A stretch of 64,000 nucleotides of DNA from Beijerinckia mobilis (GCF_000745425.1 NZ_JQJH01000011.1:1-64000); one strand, 5' to 3'; numbered from the stretch's first letter, positions 7,915 through 17,509 are shown. Notes: generated from the sequence alone by a model not told the origin. Translations and numbers: made by a program.

Positions 7915-9117
7915 CTAACGCTCCGCCACCCCACTGCCCCGCATTTCTTCGCATTGATCGGCCCACCAGGCCATCATACGAACCCGCTCTTCCCAAAACT
8001 CCGCTCGCTGATAAGCCCGGCGCACGGCGTTTCCCTCGATATGCGCCAACTGAGCTTCGATCGCGTCGGGGTTCCACCGCCCACATTCATTCAACATGGA
8101 AGACGCCGCAGCACGGAAGCCGTGGCCGGTCATTTCTTCCTGTCCAAAGCCGAGACGCCGCAAAGCCGCATTGATCGTGTTTTCCGACATACAGCGCGAC
8201 GGTGAACGCACGGAAGGAAAAAGCAGCGAACCATGGCCTGTAATTGCACGAAGCCCTTTCAAGATGTCCACCGCTTGCGGCGCAAGCGGAACACGATGCG
8301 GCCGCCGCATCTTCATCTTCTCGGCAGGAATCGCCCAGACAGCCGTATCGAGATCAAACTCACACCATTCAGCAGAGCGAAGCTCGCCTGGTCGAACAAA
8401 CGTCAAAGCCAGCAGTTTGAGCGCAGTTGTTGTTTCCGGCATGCCGTCATATGTCGCTATGGCTCTCAGAAGGCCGCCGAACTCCTCTGGCTCAGTGATA
8501 GCCGCGCGATGCCGTGCAACCGGCGTTACCAGTGCACCCTTGAGAGCCCCCGTAGGATCATTTTCGCATCGTCCCGTTGCGATGGCGAAGCGGAAAACCT
8601 CCCCTATTGTGGAGCGCATCCGCCGGGCGGTTTCAAGCCTTCCGCGCGCCTCGACCTTGCGGAGCACGTCAAGGACTTCCGTAGCTGCAATTTCCGCAAT
8701 TGGACGTGATCCTATTGCCGGTTTGGCGAGGCCCAGGAGCCATTCCACCTTTTCGAGCGTCCGGGGCGCCTTATCCTCCCGGCGTTTCTTCTCCAGCAAC
8801 TCCTCGGCAATTGCGGCGAACGTAGTGGCTGAAGAGATAGCCCGCGCTGTCTTGGCTGTCTTTTTTACCAATCCAGGATCCTGCCCGTCCGCCAGCAACC
8901 TGCGCGCCGAGTCTCTGGCTTCGCGCGCCTCTTTCAAGCCGATGGCCGGATAGACGCCAATAGCCAACGTCTTTTGGATTCCACCGAACCGATAGGCCAG
9001 TCGCCAACGCTTCGCTCCGTCTGGCGTGATCCAGAGTTGCAGTCCTCCGCCATCCGAGAGCTTAACGACCTTTTCGCCGGGCTTAGCCTTTTGGATTTCG
9101 AGAGCGGTGAGAGGCAT
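7915..9117 (-). CDS. P4-type tyrosine integrase
   Basis: The 400-aa protein starts at MPLTALEIQKAKPGEKVVKL, the usual opening of the DUF4102 arm-binding domain of P4-like integrases; an upstream in-frame start would add 29 unlikely residues. A core-binding domain and a C-terminal catalytic domain follow, with the first Arg in FVRPGELRSAEW, HGFR near residue 330 and the nucleophile Tyr in RAYQRAEFWEERVRMM near residue 367. It would recombine the element circle with the 3' end of tRNA-Phe. The start lies 166 bp from the tRNA, facing it, and TACCAACA-type repeats fill the gap, so integrase binding probably overlaps its own promoter. The frame is intact. Confidence 0.93.
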   Translation of the reverse strand: MPLTALEIQKAKPGEKVVKLSDGGGLQLWITPDGAKRWRLAYRFGGIQKTLAIGVYPAIGLKEAREARDSARRLLADGQDPGLVKKTAKTARAISSATTFAAIAEELLEKKRREDKAPRTLEKVEWLLGLAKPAIGSRPIAEIAATEVLDVLRKVEARGRLETARRMRSTIGEVFRFAIATGRCENDPTGALKGALVTPVARHRAAITEPEEFGGLLRAIATYDGMPETTTALKLLALTFVRPGELRSAEWCEFDLDTAVWAIPAEKMKMRRPHRVPLAPQAVDILKGLRAITGHGSLLFPSVRSPSRCMSENTINAALRRLGFGQEEMTGHGFRAAASSMLNECGRWNPDAIEAQLAHIEGNAVRRAYQRAEFWEERVRMMAWWADQCEEMRGSGVAER

Positions 9118-9118
9118 A

Positions 9119-9170
9119 TGTTGGTATCCGAAGCTGTTGGTATGGCGCGATACCAACAATGCTACCAACA
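9119..9170. repeat. TGTTGGTA/TACCAACA cluster, putative integrase arm sites (right)
   Basis: TGTTGGTA occurs at 9119-9126 and 9135-9142, and its complement TACCAACA at 9151-9158 and 9163-9170. The last two share the 4-bp spacer and orientation of the pair at 2348-2367. The cluster abuts the integrase start codon, so occupancy would also repress the integrase promoter. Confidence 0.65.
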
Positions 9171-9282
9171 AATTTACCGGATTCAACCGGACGCCCCCGG
9201 GCAACAGCGGACACTAAATCGCCAAAAGCACCAGACTTTTCAGTATTTTATGGACGGTTTTGGACGAAGAGAGACGCCTATA

Positions 9283-9299
9283 TGGTGCCCAGGGGCGGA
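9283..9299. repeat. proximal attachment site within the tRNA-Phe 3' end
   Basis: TGGTGCCCAGGGGCGGA covers the CCA end, discriminator, acceptor strand and part of the T stem of tRNA-Phe. A copy with one base deleted is at 2270-2285. Confidence 0.6.
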
Positions 9300-9358
9300 A
9301 TCGAACCACCGACACTGCGATTTTCAGTCGCATGCTCTACCAACTGAGCTACCTGGGC
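9283..9358 (-). tRNA. tRNA-Phe (GAA)
   Basis: The minus strand folds as a 76-nt cloverleaf with the CCA end encoded. The acceptor pairs GCCCAGG with CCTGGGC, the D arm is GCTC-AGTTGGTA-GAGC, the anticodon loop CTGAAAA gives GAA, and the T loop is TTCGATT. The integrated element uses its 3' end as target and leaves the gene complete. Confidence 0.96.
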
Positions 9359-9477
9359 ATAACCGCAACCGTGTTTCGGTTCCGGCGGTGCGCTGATTGA
9401 TGAGTCTCAACCGCGCGATTTGGGCCTTATAGTAGACTGGACCTCCCATTGTCCAGCACCCTCTTGAAGGTTTTCTG

Positions 9478-10761
9478 TCAGTTTTTCTTTCCTGCACCGA
9501 GATTTTTCAGGGCCCGCCAGCCGATGTCGCGGCGGCAAAATCCTTCCGGCCAGTCTATAGCATCGACCGCCTGATAGGCGCGCGCAGCTGCCTCGGCGAC
9601 ATCCTTGCCAAGCGCGGTGACGTTCAGCACGCGGCCGCCATCGGCCAGCAGTTTCCCGCCCTCGCGCCGCGTGCCGGCATGGGTCAGGCTCACGCCGGGC
9701 ACCAGCGCCGCCTTGTCGAGGCCGGAAATCACGCTGCCCTTTTGCGGCGCCTCCGGATAGCCACGCGCCGCCAGAACCACGGTCAGGGCTGTTTCAGGCG
9801 AGAAGCGCAGCGATTTTTCTTGCAGGTTTCCTTCGGCCGCGGCGAGCAGAAGGGCCAGAAGATCCTCTTGGAGACGCGGCAGCATGACCTGCGTTTCGGG
9901 ATCACCGAAACGCACATTATATTCGATCAGCTTCGGCCCATTCGCGCCGATCATCAGGCCCGCGAACAACATGCCCTTGAACGGCGTGCCGCGCGCCGCC
10001 ATGCCCTTGAGCGTTGGGCGGATGATCTCCTCCATGACACGCTCCGTCATGGTCCCATCCATGATTGGCGCTGGAGAATAGGCACCCATGCCGCCCGTAT
10101 TGGCCCCTTTGTCACCCTCACCCACCCTTTTGTGGTCCTGCGCGGAGGCGAAAGGCAGAGCGCGAGTACCGTCACAGAGGGCGAAGAACGAGGCTTCCTC
10201 TCCTTCCAGAAAATCCTCGATGAGCAGACTGCCGCCACCAATTCCGCCGGCGAAAATCTGGTCGACCGCCGCTTCCGCCTCTTCCCGGCTCGCGGCCACG
10301 ACGACACCCTTGCCCGCGGCGAGGCCATCGGCCTTGACGACGATCGGCAGGGAACGTGTCGACAGATAGGCTTTTGCGGGTTCCGCCGCCTCGAAGGACC
10401 GTGCCTCAGCCGTTGGAATGTGATGGTCGATGCAGAATTGCTTGGTGAAGCTTTTCGAGCCTTCGAGCTGCGCCGCCGCCGCGCTCGGCCCGAACACCTT
10501 GAGACCTGCCCGTTCGAGCGCTTCGGCAAGCCCGGCAACGAGCGGTGCCTCCGGACCGATGACGACGAGGCCTATCGCCTGCACGCGGCAGAAGTCGATG
10601 ATCGCCTGAAAGTCATCGAGCCGCAGGACCACGCATTGGGCGATTTCCGCCATGCCCGGATTGCCCGGCGCGACGAAGAGCGTCGAAAGCAGTGGACTTT
10701 GGACGAGACTTTTGGCGATCGCATGTTCGCGGCCGCCGGAACCGATAAGAAGGACATTCAT
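9478..10761 (-). CDS. purD: phosphoribosylamine--glycine ligase
   Basis: The 427-aa GAR synthetase catalyses the second step of cytosolic purine biosynthesis, joining glycine to phosphoribosylamine with ATP. The start at 10761 gives [19 protein letters not shown], the standard N-terminus; an in-frame extension to 10836 runs into the neighbouring gene spacing and is rejected. [20 protein letters not shown] (ATP-grasp), [10 protein letters not shown] and [10 protein letters not shown] follow in the usual order. Length is normal. It lies 37 bp after a membrane-protein gene on the same strand, so the two may be cotranscribed. Confidence 0.97.
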   Translation of the reverse strand: MNVLLIGSGGREHAIAKSLVQSPLLSTLFVAPGNPGMAEIAQCVVLRLDDFQAIIDFCRVQAIGLVVIGPEAPLVAGLAEALERAGLKVFGPSAAAAQLEGSKSFTKQFCIDHHIPTAEARSFEAAEPAKAYLSTRSLPIVVKADGLAAGKGVVVAASREEAEAAVDQIFAGGIGGGSLLIEDFLEGEEASFFALCDGTRALPFASAQDHKRVGEGDKGANTGGMGAYSPAPIMDGTMTERVMEEIIRPTLKGMAARGTPFKGMLFAGLMIGANGPKLIEYNVRFGDPETQVMLPRLQEDLLALLLAAAEGNLQEKSLRFSPETALTVVLAARGYPEAPQKGSVISGLDKAALVPGVSLTHAGTRREGGKLLADGGRVLNVTALGKDVAEAAARAYQAVDAIDWPEGFCRRDIGWRALKNLGAGKKN

Positions 10762-10798
10762 GGAGCGAAACGAGGCATGGGCTGGGAAGGGAGATGGA

Positions 10799-11386
10799 TC
10801 AAGCCATGACATTATAATGGCGCAGGATCCACACAATTTGAACGATCAGCGCGCCCGCGACGAACATCAGGTGGAAATTGCGCCGGCGTATGAACATCGC
10901 GACAACGGCCAGGGTGAAGAAGGCGGTTTGCTGCAACATATATTCTTCCGACAGCGACCAGAAATGATCCCATCCCTTCAGAACGGAATCGAAGACATCG
11001 AAGAGAAACACCAAAGCAAGAAGGCCGTAGAACCATTTCTGCCGCGATGTGAAATAATCCTCGAAACCTTTGTATTCGTCGAGACGGTCGGGAAACAGCA
11101 ATGTCGAAAGGAAGAACAGGAGAATGATATAGGCGAGAATGTATGCGTAAAATTCGAAGGTAATGACATCGACCCGCACCAGCATGATCTGGAACCACCA
11201 GAAATAGATGGTGTAAAGCAGCAAAAACAACGCCCAGCCGAAATGGACCGGATAGATCGTCTCGCGTTTCGGATGCTGGACGAAACGCGCGAGACCGGTC
11301 AGGAGCCGGGCGATGCTCAAACTGGTGATGAAGCCGGTGATCAGACGCACATGGGTGAAGACATCGAGATGCACTATCTGGTTCAT
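10799..11386 (-). CDS. conserved multi-pass membrane protein, unknown function
   Basis: The 195-aa protein has about five hydrophobic helices, including FGWALFLLLYTIYFWWFQIM, FYAYILAYIILLFFLSTLLF and FYGLLALVFLFDVF, separated by short charged loops. The N-terminus reads MNQIVHLDVFTHVRLITGFI. It is inner-membrane by composition; no catalytic or transport motif is visible. It lies between mutL and purD on the same strand with 36-37 bp gaps, so it could be in one transcript with them, though no functional link is evident. Confidence 0.8.
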   Translation of the reverse strand: MNQIVHLDVFTHVRLITGFITSLSIARLLTGLARFVQHPKRETIYPVHFGWALFLLLYTIYFWWFQIMLVRVDVITFEFYAYILAYIILLFFLSTLLFPDRLDEYKGFEDYFTSRQKWFYGLLALVFLFDVFDSVLKGWDHFWSLSEEYMLQQTAFFTLAVVAMFIRRRNFHLMFVAGALIVQIVWILRHYNVMA

Positions 11387-11422
11387 GGGGCGACATTCCG
11401 CAAATGAATTGACGTTCCGCGA

Positions 11423-13348
11423 TCAGCTGCGGCCGAATAATTTCTCGATATCGGCACGTTTCAATTCGATATAGGTCGGCCGGCCGTGGTTGCATTGGCC
11501 GGAACCCGGCGTGCGTTCCATTTCGCGCAAGAGCGCATTCATTTCCTCGATTGCGAGACGGCGGCCAGCGCGCACGGAATGATGGCAGGCGAAAGTTGCA
11601 AGCAGATGATCGAGCTTGCGCTCGAGCGGGATCAAAGCCCTTTCATCTTCCTGCAATTGCTCGGCAAGATCGCGGATGAGCGCGGGGATGGAGCCATTTT
11701 TCAGAACGACCGGAATTTCCCGCACGGCGAGCGCGCCCGGCCCGAAAGGCTCGACGATAAGACCATAATCGGCAAGCATGGGGGCCGCCTCGGCAAGCCT
11801 TTCGACATCGGCCTCGGGCAGATCGACGATCGTCGGCAAAAGGAGAATCTGGCGTTCGACCGCATGGGATTGACGCGCCTGTTTCAGCTTTTCATAAACC
11901 AGCCGCTCATGGGCGGCATGCTGATCGACAAGAACGAATCCTTCGTCGGTTTGCGCGACAATATAAGTGTCATGCAATTGCGCCCGCGCGAAGCCGAGCG
12001 GCGGCAGATCGCCACCGGGCGCTTCAGCACCGGAAGAATCACGAGGAGGAGCAGCGGGCGATTCCGCAAAACCTGCCTTAAAACCCACCTCCCGACCGGC
12101 AATATCCAGTGCCGAGGGCTCCACATCCTGCGGACGCGCGTGGGATATGCGCCAATCCCAATCGACGCTACGAGCAGGAGATTCCGCGCCCGTCCAGGAT
12201 CGTGGACCGCCCGCGCGCGCGGCAGGCATCGGCAAAGGCAACCGGCTCTCGATCACCGGTAAGGAGCTCGCGAGGGCATCTTCCTGTCTCTTGGCCTGTG
12301 CTTGGGCAAGCAAGCCCAGGGCGGCCGCGCCATTCTGCGGGCTCGCCCGATGCATGGCCTGCTGCAAAGTCTGCTTCAGCGCCCCGACGATGAGGCCACG
12401 CACGAAACCCTGGTCACGAAATCGCACTTCCGCCTTGGCCGGATGCACATTGACATCGACATCATGCGGATCGCAGGTGAGGAAAAGGACCAGAGCCGGA
12501 AAGCGCCCGGCGGGCAGATAATCCATATAGGCCGCACGCACGGCGCCCGTCAGCAATTTGTCGCGCACCGGACGGCCATTGACGAAGAGATGCTGGGCGA
12601 GCCCATTGGCGCGGTGCCATGTCGGCAGGCCGATGAAGCCCTCGAGCACAACGCTTTCGCGCCGCGCGGAAACGGGGAGCGCATTGGCCTCGAAATCCTT
12701 GCCGAGAATGGCACTCATGCGCGCCAGATGGCCTTTTGCATCCTCCGTCACGGGAAGATAATCGAAACCCGCCGTCTCCGTGCTCGTGAAGGTGAAACGT
12801 TTCCCCGGATGCGCAAGCGCCAGCCGCTCGATCGCATCGGCGGCGGCCCGCGCCTCGGCCCTGTCGCTTTTCAGAAATTTGAGCCGCGCCGGCGTGGTGC
12901 GGAAGAGATCGCGCACCTCAATCCGCGTGCCGCGCGCCTGCCCGCAGGGCGCAACGGCGCCTTTAACGCCATGCTCCACACGGATGGCGACGCCATGATC
13001 CGCACCTTCCGCGCGGGTCGCGACATTCAGAGAGGACACAGAGCCGATCGATGGCAAAGCCTCACCGCGAAACCCGAGGGTCGCGATGGCGAAAAGATCA
13101 CCGTCGGGCAGTTTCGAGGTCGCATGGCGCTCGACCGCGAGGGTGAGATCCTCCCCGCTCATGCCGCAGCCGTCGTCGCTCACGCGGATCAAAACCTTGC
13201 CGCCGCCTTCCAATACGACGTCGATTTCCCGCGCGCCCGCGTCGAGCGCATTCTCGACGAGTTCCTTCACCGCCGCGGCGGGGCGCTCGATGACCTCGCC
13301 GGCGGCGATACGGTCGATCAGGATCGGATCGAGACGGCGAATGGCCAA
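11423..13348 (-). CDS. mutL: DNA mismatch repair protein MutL
   Basis: The 641-aa protein couples MutS mismatch recognition to downstream repair steps. The GHKL ATPase N-terminus is complete: IAAGEVIERPAAAVKELVEN with the catalytic Glu, SDDGCGM, and TLGFRGEALPSI. The central linker is rich in Ala and Pro and poorly conserved as usual. The C-terminal dimerisation domain contains LVDQHAAHERLVYEKL and ends near CNHGRPTYIELKRADIEKLF. The CNHGRPT motif sits where metal-dependent MutL endonucleases have a conserved C-terminal segment, so nicking activity is possible. The start MAIRRLDPILIDRIAAGEVI is standard. The gene follows two M16 peptidases on the same strand, a common order in Hyphomicrobiales. 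Confidence 0.97.
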   Translation of the reverse strand: MAIRRLDPILIDRIAAGEVIERPAAAVKELVENALDAGAREIDVVLEGGGKVLIRVSDDGCGMSGEDLTLAVERHATSKLPDGDLFAIATLGFRGEALPSIGSVSSLNVATRAEGADHGVAIRVEHGVKGAVAPCGQARGTRIEVRDLFRTTPARLKFLKSDRAEARAAADAIERLALAHPGKRFTFTSTETAGFDYLPVTEDAKGHLARMSAILGKDFEANALPVSARRESVVLEGFIGLPTWHRANGLAQHLFVNGRPVRDKLLTGAVRAAYMDYLPAGRFPALVLFLTCDPHDVDVNVHPAKAEVRFRDQGFVRGLIVGALKQTLQQAMHRASPQNGAAALGLLAQAQAKRQEDALASSLPVIESRLPLPMPAARAGGPRSWTGAESPARSVDWDWRISHARPQDVEPSALDIAGREVGFKAGFAESPAAPPRDSSGAEAPGGDLPPLGFARAQLHDTYIVAQTDEGFVLVDQHAAHERLVYEKLKQARQSHAVERQILLLPTIVDLPEADVERLAEAAPMLADYGLIVEPFGPGALAVREIPVVLKNGSIPALIRDLAEQLQEDERALIPLERKLDHLLATFACHHSVRAGRRLAIEEMNALLREMERTPGSGQCNHGRPTYIELKRADIEKLFGRS

Positions 13349-13419
13349 GATGGGGCTCCGGCAGGTTTCACGGCTCTACCCCGCCGTGCAAGCCCTATCT
13401 AGTCACACAAGGGCTCACG

Positions 13420-14700
13420 TCAAAGATTTTCCGGCCGACCGGCAATGACCACGAGCAGGCTGCCGTCGCCGAAAAGGCGCTTGGCGACCCGCTTCGCATC
13501 CTCCATCGTGACACCGGCAATCAATTTGTTGCGGGCGTCGAGATAATCGACATCGAACCCTTCAGTCTGCAAATGCACGAGATGCGCGGCGATCTTGGTC
13601 GATGTATCGAAGCGCAGGGCATAGGAGCCGATGAGATATTTGCGCGCCTTGTCGAGCTCCTCCTCGGTCGGGCCAGCCTCGGCGAGATCGCGGATCTGCT
13701 CCTGGATGACGTCGAGGGATTCCACTACGCGCTCGTTCTTGGTGGAGGTACCGCCCGACATCATCGCCGCATGATCGAAGGTCACGAGTTGCGAATAGAC
13801 GGAGTAAGCAAGGCCGCGCTTCTCGCGCACCTCGCGGAACAGGCGGGCGGAGAAAATGCCGCCGCCCAGAATGTGATTGACGACGCTCGCGGCGATGAAA
13901 TCATCGTCCTTGCGGGCGATGCCCTGGCGGCCGAAACGGATGTTCGATTGTGGAATGTCGAGGTCGACGACCTGTCTGCGGCCCTCGCCGGAAAAGACAA
14001 CATCGGGAATGACGAGGCGATCGCCCTTGGCCGGCAGCGCGCCGAAAACATCGTCGAGATAGGTCCCAAGGCTCACCGCGTCGATGGCGCCGACGACGGC
14101 GATCTTCAATCCGTCGCGCGCCAGCACACGGCGGCCGGTCTCGACGAGATCGCCGCGCGTCAGGCTCGGCAGGCTGGTGAGATCGCCCCGCACCGGCAGG
14201 CCATAGGGATGACCGGGATAGGAAAGCGCCCGAAAGGTCCGCCCGGCGGCATAATCGGGATCATTGGCCTCGCGCTTCAGGCTCGCCATCATCTGGCCGG
14301 TCACACGCTCGAAAGGCTCGGCATCGAGACGCGCCTCATTGACCGCAAGGCGCAGCAGCTCGAAGGCGCGCGGCACGTTGCGGGCGAGCGTCTGCATCCG
14401 CCCGGTCGTGACATCGCGATCGGCGGAAAAAGATAATTCGATCGCATCTTCATCGAGCGCCTGATGGAAAGCCGCGGCGTCGAGAGAGCCCGCTCCCTCA
14501 TCGAGCAGGCCCGCAAACAGGGTCATGGCGCCGGGCTTGCCCACGGGATCCTGCGCCGCTCCGCCCTGGAAGGCGCATTCGAGAGCAACCAGCGGCACCG
14601 CATAATCCTCGACCAGCCAGGCTTCGATCCCGCCCTTCGAGACGACTTTCTGGACGGAGGCGGAACGCGACGGAGTCTCTGCGGTGGCAAGTGCGGTCAT
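13420..14700 (-). CDS. M16-family peptidase-like protein lacking the zinc site
   Basis: The 426-aa protein has the M16 (pitrilysin/MPP-like) fold signatures, for example ALECAFQGGAAQDPVGKPGA and FREVREKRGLAYSVYSQL, which in heterodimers contributes the substrate-binding subunit. Where active members have HxxEH it reads LFAGLLDEGAG, so it cannot bind catalytic zinc. It is probably the partner of the active M16 protein encoded 232 bp upstream, like the alpha and beta subunits of mitochondrial processing peptidase. The start at 14700 is chosen over 14718 because the former matches the usual short polar leader; this is uncertain. No clear signal peptide is seen. Confidence 0.85.
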   Translation of the reverse strand: MTALATAETPSRSASVQKVVSKGGIEAWLVEDYAVPLVALECAFQGGAAQDPVGKPGAMTLFAGLLDEGAGSLDAAAFHQALDEDAIELSFSADRDVTTGRMQTLARNVPRAFELLRLAVNEARLDAEPFERVTGQMMASLKREANDPDYAAGRTFRALSYPGHPYGLPVRGDLTSLPSLTRGDLVETGRRVLARDGLKIAVVGAIDAVSLGTYLDDVFGALPAKGDRLVIPDVVFSGEGRRQVVDLDIPQSNIRFGRQGIARKDDDFIAASVVNHILGGGIFSARLFREVREKRGLAYSVYSQLVTFDHAAMMSGGTSTKNERVVESLDVIQEQIRDLAEAGPTEEELDKARKYLIGSYALRFDTSTKIAAHLVHLQTEGFDVDYLDARNKLIAGVTMEDAKRVAKRLFGDGSLLVVIAGRPENL

Positions 14701-14932
14701 GAAGGATTCGATTCTCAAAAGCCTGATGGGATCATTTGTCGGAAGGGACGATCTTACCCTTCAAGAAAGCGGCCGGGAAAGGGCCTATGATGGCCGAGCC
14801 GGCAAACCGCCCCGGCCCGCAAACGGCACCCTTGCTTCGGAGGCCGGTTGTCCCGATCCACTGGTCTGCCGCTCGCAAACGGCAGCCAATTGCGGACAGG
14901 ACAGCGCCGGCCCCCAGGCCCCGCAAGCGCGC

Positions 14933-16342
14933 CTAAACGGTTTCCGCCTCGGTTTCGACGGCGAGGCTATGTTCGCCGGAGCGTTCCGCCGGCAACAGGA
15001 AACCGGTAACACCACGGTGCTTGGCAAGCCAGCGTGTGGCCTTCTTGACGTCTTCCGCGCTCACCGCCTCGATCCGGCTCGGCCATTGCGCAATATCCTC
15101 GAGGGTCAGGCCGACGCTGAGCGAGGATCCATACCAGCGCGCAAGCGTTGATTGATTGTCCTGCGCATAGGTCGCCTCGGCGACGAGACGGGTTTTCGCG
15201 CGGTTGAGATCCGCCTCGCTCACGCCTTCCGCCGAGACCTTGGCGACCACCGCGTCGATGGCCGCATCGATGTCCTCGAGCGAAATGCCGGGAGCCGGAA
15301 TGCCATAGACATAGAACCGGGTCTGATCGACGGCCGTGCCCTGATAATAGGCACCGGCGGCAACCGCGACCTTGTCCTTGACGACGAGCGTCTTGAACAG
15401 AAGGCTGGTCGGGCCTGCGCCGAGCAGATGGCCGAGAACCTCCAGCGCTTCGGCCTCGCCGGGCGCTGCCGTTTTATAGGACGGCACCAGGAAGACACCC
15501 TGATGCGTCGGCTGCTCGACTTTTTCATCGACCATTTTCACGACGCGATGGGCACGCGGCTCCGGCTCGCGCGGGCGTGACCGGCGCGGCGGCGCGCCAT
15601 GAGTGGCGATACCGCCATAGACTTCGGTAGCGAGCGCCAGAACCTCATCGGCCTCGACATCTCCAGCGACGACGAGAATGGCGTTTTCCGGCGTATAGAA
15701 GCGATCGTAATAGGCGAGCGCATCCTGGCGATCGAGCGACTCGATCTCATGGCTCCAGCCGATGATCGGCTTGCCATAGGGATGATGCGTATAGAGCGCC
15801 GCCTGCACGGCTTCATTGAGCAGGTCGGAAGGATCGGAATCGGTCCGCATCCGGCGTTCTTCCATGACGACCTCGCGCTCAGGAGCGACGACTTCATCGG
15901 AAAGAACCAGATTCTTCATCCGGTCGGCCTCATATTCCATGCAGACGCGCAGATGCTCGCGCGCTACCCGTTGGAAATAGGCTGTATAATCATTGGAAGT
16001 GAAAGCGTTCTCCTGGCCGCCGAAATCGGCGATCAGTTCGGAAAATTCACCCTGTTTGTGGTTCCGCGTGCCCTTGAACATCAGATGTTCAAGAAAATGG
16101 GCTATGCCGGACTTGCCGAGTGGATCATCAGCCGATCCGTTGCGATACCAGACCATATGGGTAATGACCGGCGCGCGGTGATCGGGAATGACCACGATAT
16201 CGAGGCCGTTGGCAAGTCGTGCCTGGCTGATGTTGGGACCGCCCGCTTTCGAAGGCGTCGCCGCCGAAGGAGTGAGACCCGCCGGGGCTGAACCCAGGGA
16301 GCCATGAACGGGAGATGCCACGCCAGACTGACCTTGAGACAT
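14933..16342 (-). CDS. M16-family zinc metallopeptidase (catalytic)
   Basis: The 469-aa protein carries HFLEH at residues 82-86, the inverted zinc motif of M16 peptidases, and the third ligand region EREVVMEERR. The C-terminal M16 half-domain contains LLGAGPTSLLFKTLVVKDKV. Such proteins degrade or process peptides and signal sequences. The N-terminal 35 residues are Ser/Pro/Ala-rich without a convincing signal peptide, so location is unclear. It is followed on the same strand by a zinc-less M16 protein, which fits a two-subunit enzyme. The start at 16342 (MSQGQSG) is preferred to 16357. Confidence 0.92.
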   Translation of the reverse strand: MSQGQSGVASPVHGSLGSAPAGLTPSAATPSKAGGPNISQARLANGLDIVVIPDHRAPVITHMVWYRNGSADDPLGKSGIAHFLEHLMFKGTRNHKQGEFSELIADFGGQENAFTSNDYTAYFQRVAREHLRVCMEYEADRMKNLVLSDEVVAPEREVVMEERRMRTDSDPSDLLNEAVQAALYTHHPYGKPIIGWSHEIESLDRQDALAYYDRFYTPENAILVVAGDVEADEVLALATEVYGGIATHGAPPRRSRPREPEPRAHRVVKMVDEKVEQPTHQGVFLVPSYKTAAPGEAEALEVLGHLLGAGPTSLLFKTLVVKDKVAVAAGAYYQGTAVDQTRFYVYGIPAPGISLEDIDAAIDAVVAKVSAEGVSEADLNRAKTRLVAEATYAQDNQSTLARWYGSSLSVGLTLEDIAQWPSRIEAVSAEDVKKATRWLAKHRGVTGFLLPAERSGEHSLAVETEAETV

Positions 16343-16753
16343 AAACACGCTTTCCATTCGAAGTGGGCTGACGCCCGATATGACCCATAAGCGCGATACC
16401 GACCCGCATCCGCTTCAAGCGGCAGACTGGCACGGGAGCGCCCTTAACGATTATCCCCACTTATCGGGCCGCATGGCCGTTCTCCGGCCAACCCCAAATG
16501 AGGCCGCCCGACCCGCGCGTTCCTATCGCAACTTTGTATCGCCGCGCTCCGCTGCAAGGGCCCGACGGAGAAAAAACCGCAATTTCATCCGATCAACCGT
16601 CCTGAAATCTCACCCAAGCCACGCCCTAGTCTCCAGGAAAAGGACGTACCAGAAGCCATCGGAGCTCATTTAGGAAGCAGAAATTACGCCAAGGCGGGAG
16701 ACCGCCTCAGCAATCTCCTCGGAGGCTCAAGGAATCAACCGCACCGCCCGCAT
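16343..16753. other. intergenic, no gene seen
   Basis: This 411-bp GC-rich spacer lies between two minus-strand genes. It likely contains the promoter of the M16 pair at its left end. No RNA gene, repeat or convincing small gene was recognised. Confidence 0.4.
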
Positions 16754-17509
16754 TCAATCATCCAGACCGCTCTTGTGGCGCTGCTGATTGCGTGTATAGG
16801 CCGCCGCATCGCCAGGATCTGCGGTTTTGACGTCCTTGTCGGATTCCACGTGGGTCGTGCGGGTCGCCGCGCGATAGCCGACCGGCGGTTCCGTCAGATA
16901 TTTCCTGTCCGGTTCCTCACCGACATTGACTACTTCCTTTTCTTCTTCTTTTTTCGAGAAGACATTGCTCAGGAGCTTCCAGGGCGCATAGACGCATGCG
17001 GCGGTGCCGGAATTCGCCTGGCAATCATCCTCTGGACGGGAGCCCGGCTGCTTCTCATCCTTCACATCCGTCTTGCCTTTCTCCAGTTCCTGCGGAGAAA
17101 GCTCGGCTCGCGTGTTCAGATTGACCTGCGGAGCAGGACGATGGGAATCGGCAGCGGCGCGACGGCGTGCCGTAACATCAGGATCGATCGGCCAGTTGGC
17201 ATCCTGCTGCCGCTTCTCCACAGGCTGGGGCAAGGCCTGACGGTTCGGCGGCACGACTAGCGGCGGCCTCGCGCGATAATCAATCGCCTCCTCTTTCTCC
17301 TTGTCGAACTGCATGCCGAAAAAGCCGAGCATGGAATTGAAAGCATTGGTGTCCTCATAGGCGCATGCGGGCGTGGCCAGACCCGAGAGGAGCCCCAAGG
17401 CGAGACTGGCGACGAGACCAGCGGGAAGCACGGCGAGGGCGAATTTCCGATAAGAGCGCCCGGCGCGTGTGAACGCCGTGCTGCAAGCAGAGGCCTTGGC
17501 AAAAGTCAT
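16754..17509 (-). CDS. exported hypothetical protein
   Basis: The 251-aa protein starts at MTFAKASACS with a hydrophobic export segment ALAVLPAGLVASLALGLLSG ending in an Ala-rich cleavage region near CAYEDTNAF. The mature part is polar and proline-rich, with a possible disulfide pair in DDCQANSGTAACVYAPW and a lysine/glutamate-rich tail. No domain is recognised. The position between lspA and the M16 genes suggests a cell-envelope role, but this is inference. An upstream in-frame start at 17578 would put 23 residues before the signal and is rejected. Confidence 0.75.
   Translation of the reverse strand: MTFAKASACSTAFTRAGRSYRKFALAVLPAGLVASLALGLLSGLATPACAYEDTNAFNSMLGFFGMQFDKEKEEAIDYRARPPLVVPPNRQALPQPVEKRQQDANWPIDPDVTARRRAAADSHRPAPQVNLNTRAELSPQELEKGKTDVKDEKQPGSRPEDDCQANSGTAACVYAPWKLLSNVFSKKEEEKEVVNVGEEPDRKYLTEPPVGYRAATRTTHVESDKDVKTADPGDAAAYTRNQQRHKSGLDD

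Larger units (their letters stand above)
2270..9299. mobile_element. integrated 7-kb satellite/plasmid-like element at tRNA-Phe
   Basis: The element is bounded by a direct repeat of the tRNA-Phe(GAA) 3' end. It carries, in order, putative arm sites, an AlpA-like regulator, two unknown genes, a primase-helicase, an iteron array, a further small gene, and on the opposite strand a P4-type integrase whose start faces the tRNA. No capsid, tail, terminase or conjugation genes are present. This composition (integrase, excisionase-like regulator, primase-helicase, iteron origin) matches P4-like or PICI-like phage satellites and small integrative plasmids in general layout. Which helper, if any, it uses cannot be seen. 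The open frames appear intact, so excision may still be possible. Confidence 0.75.
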
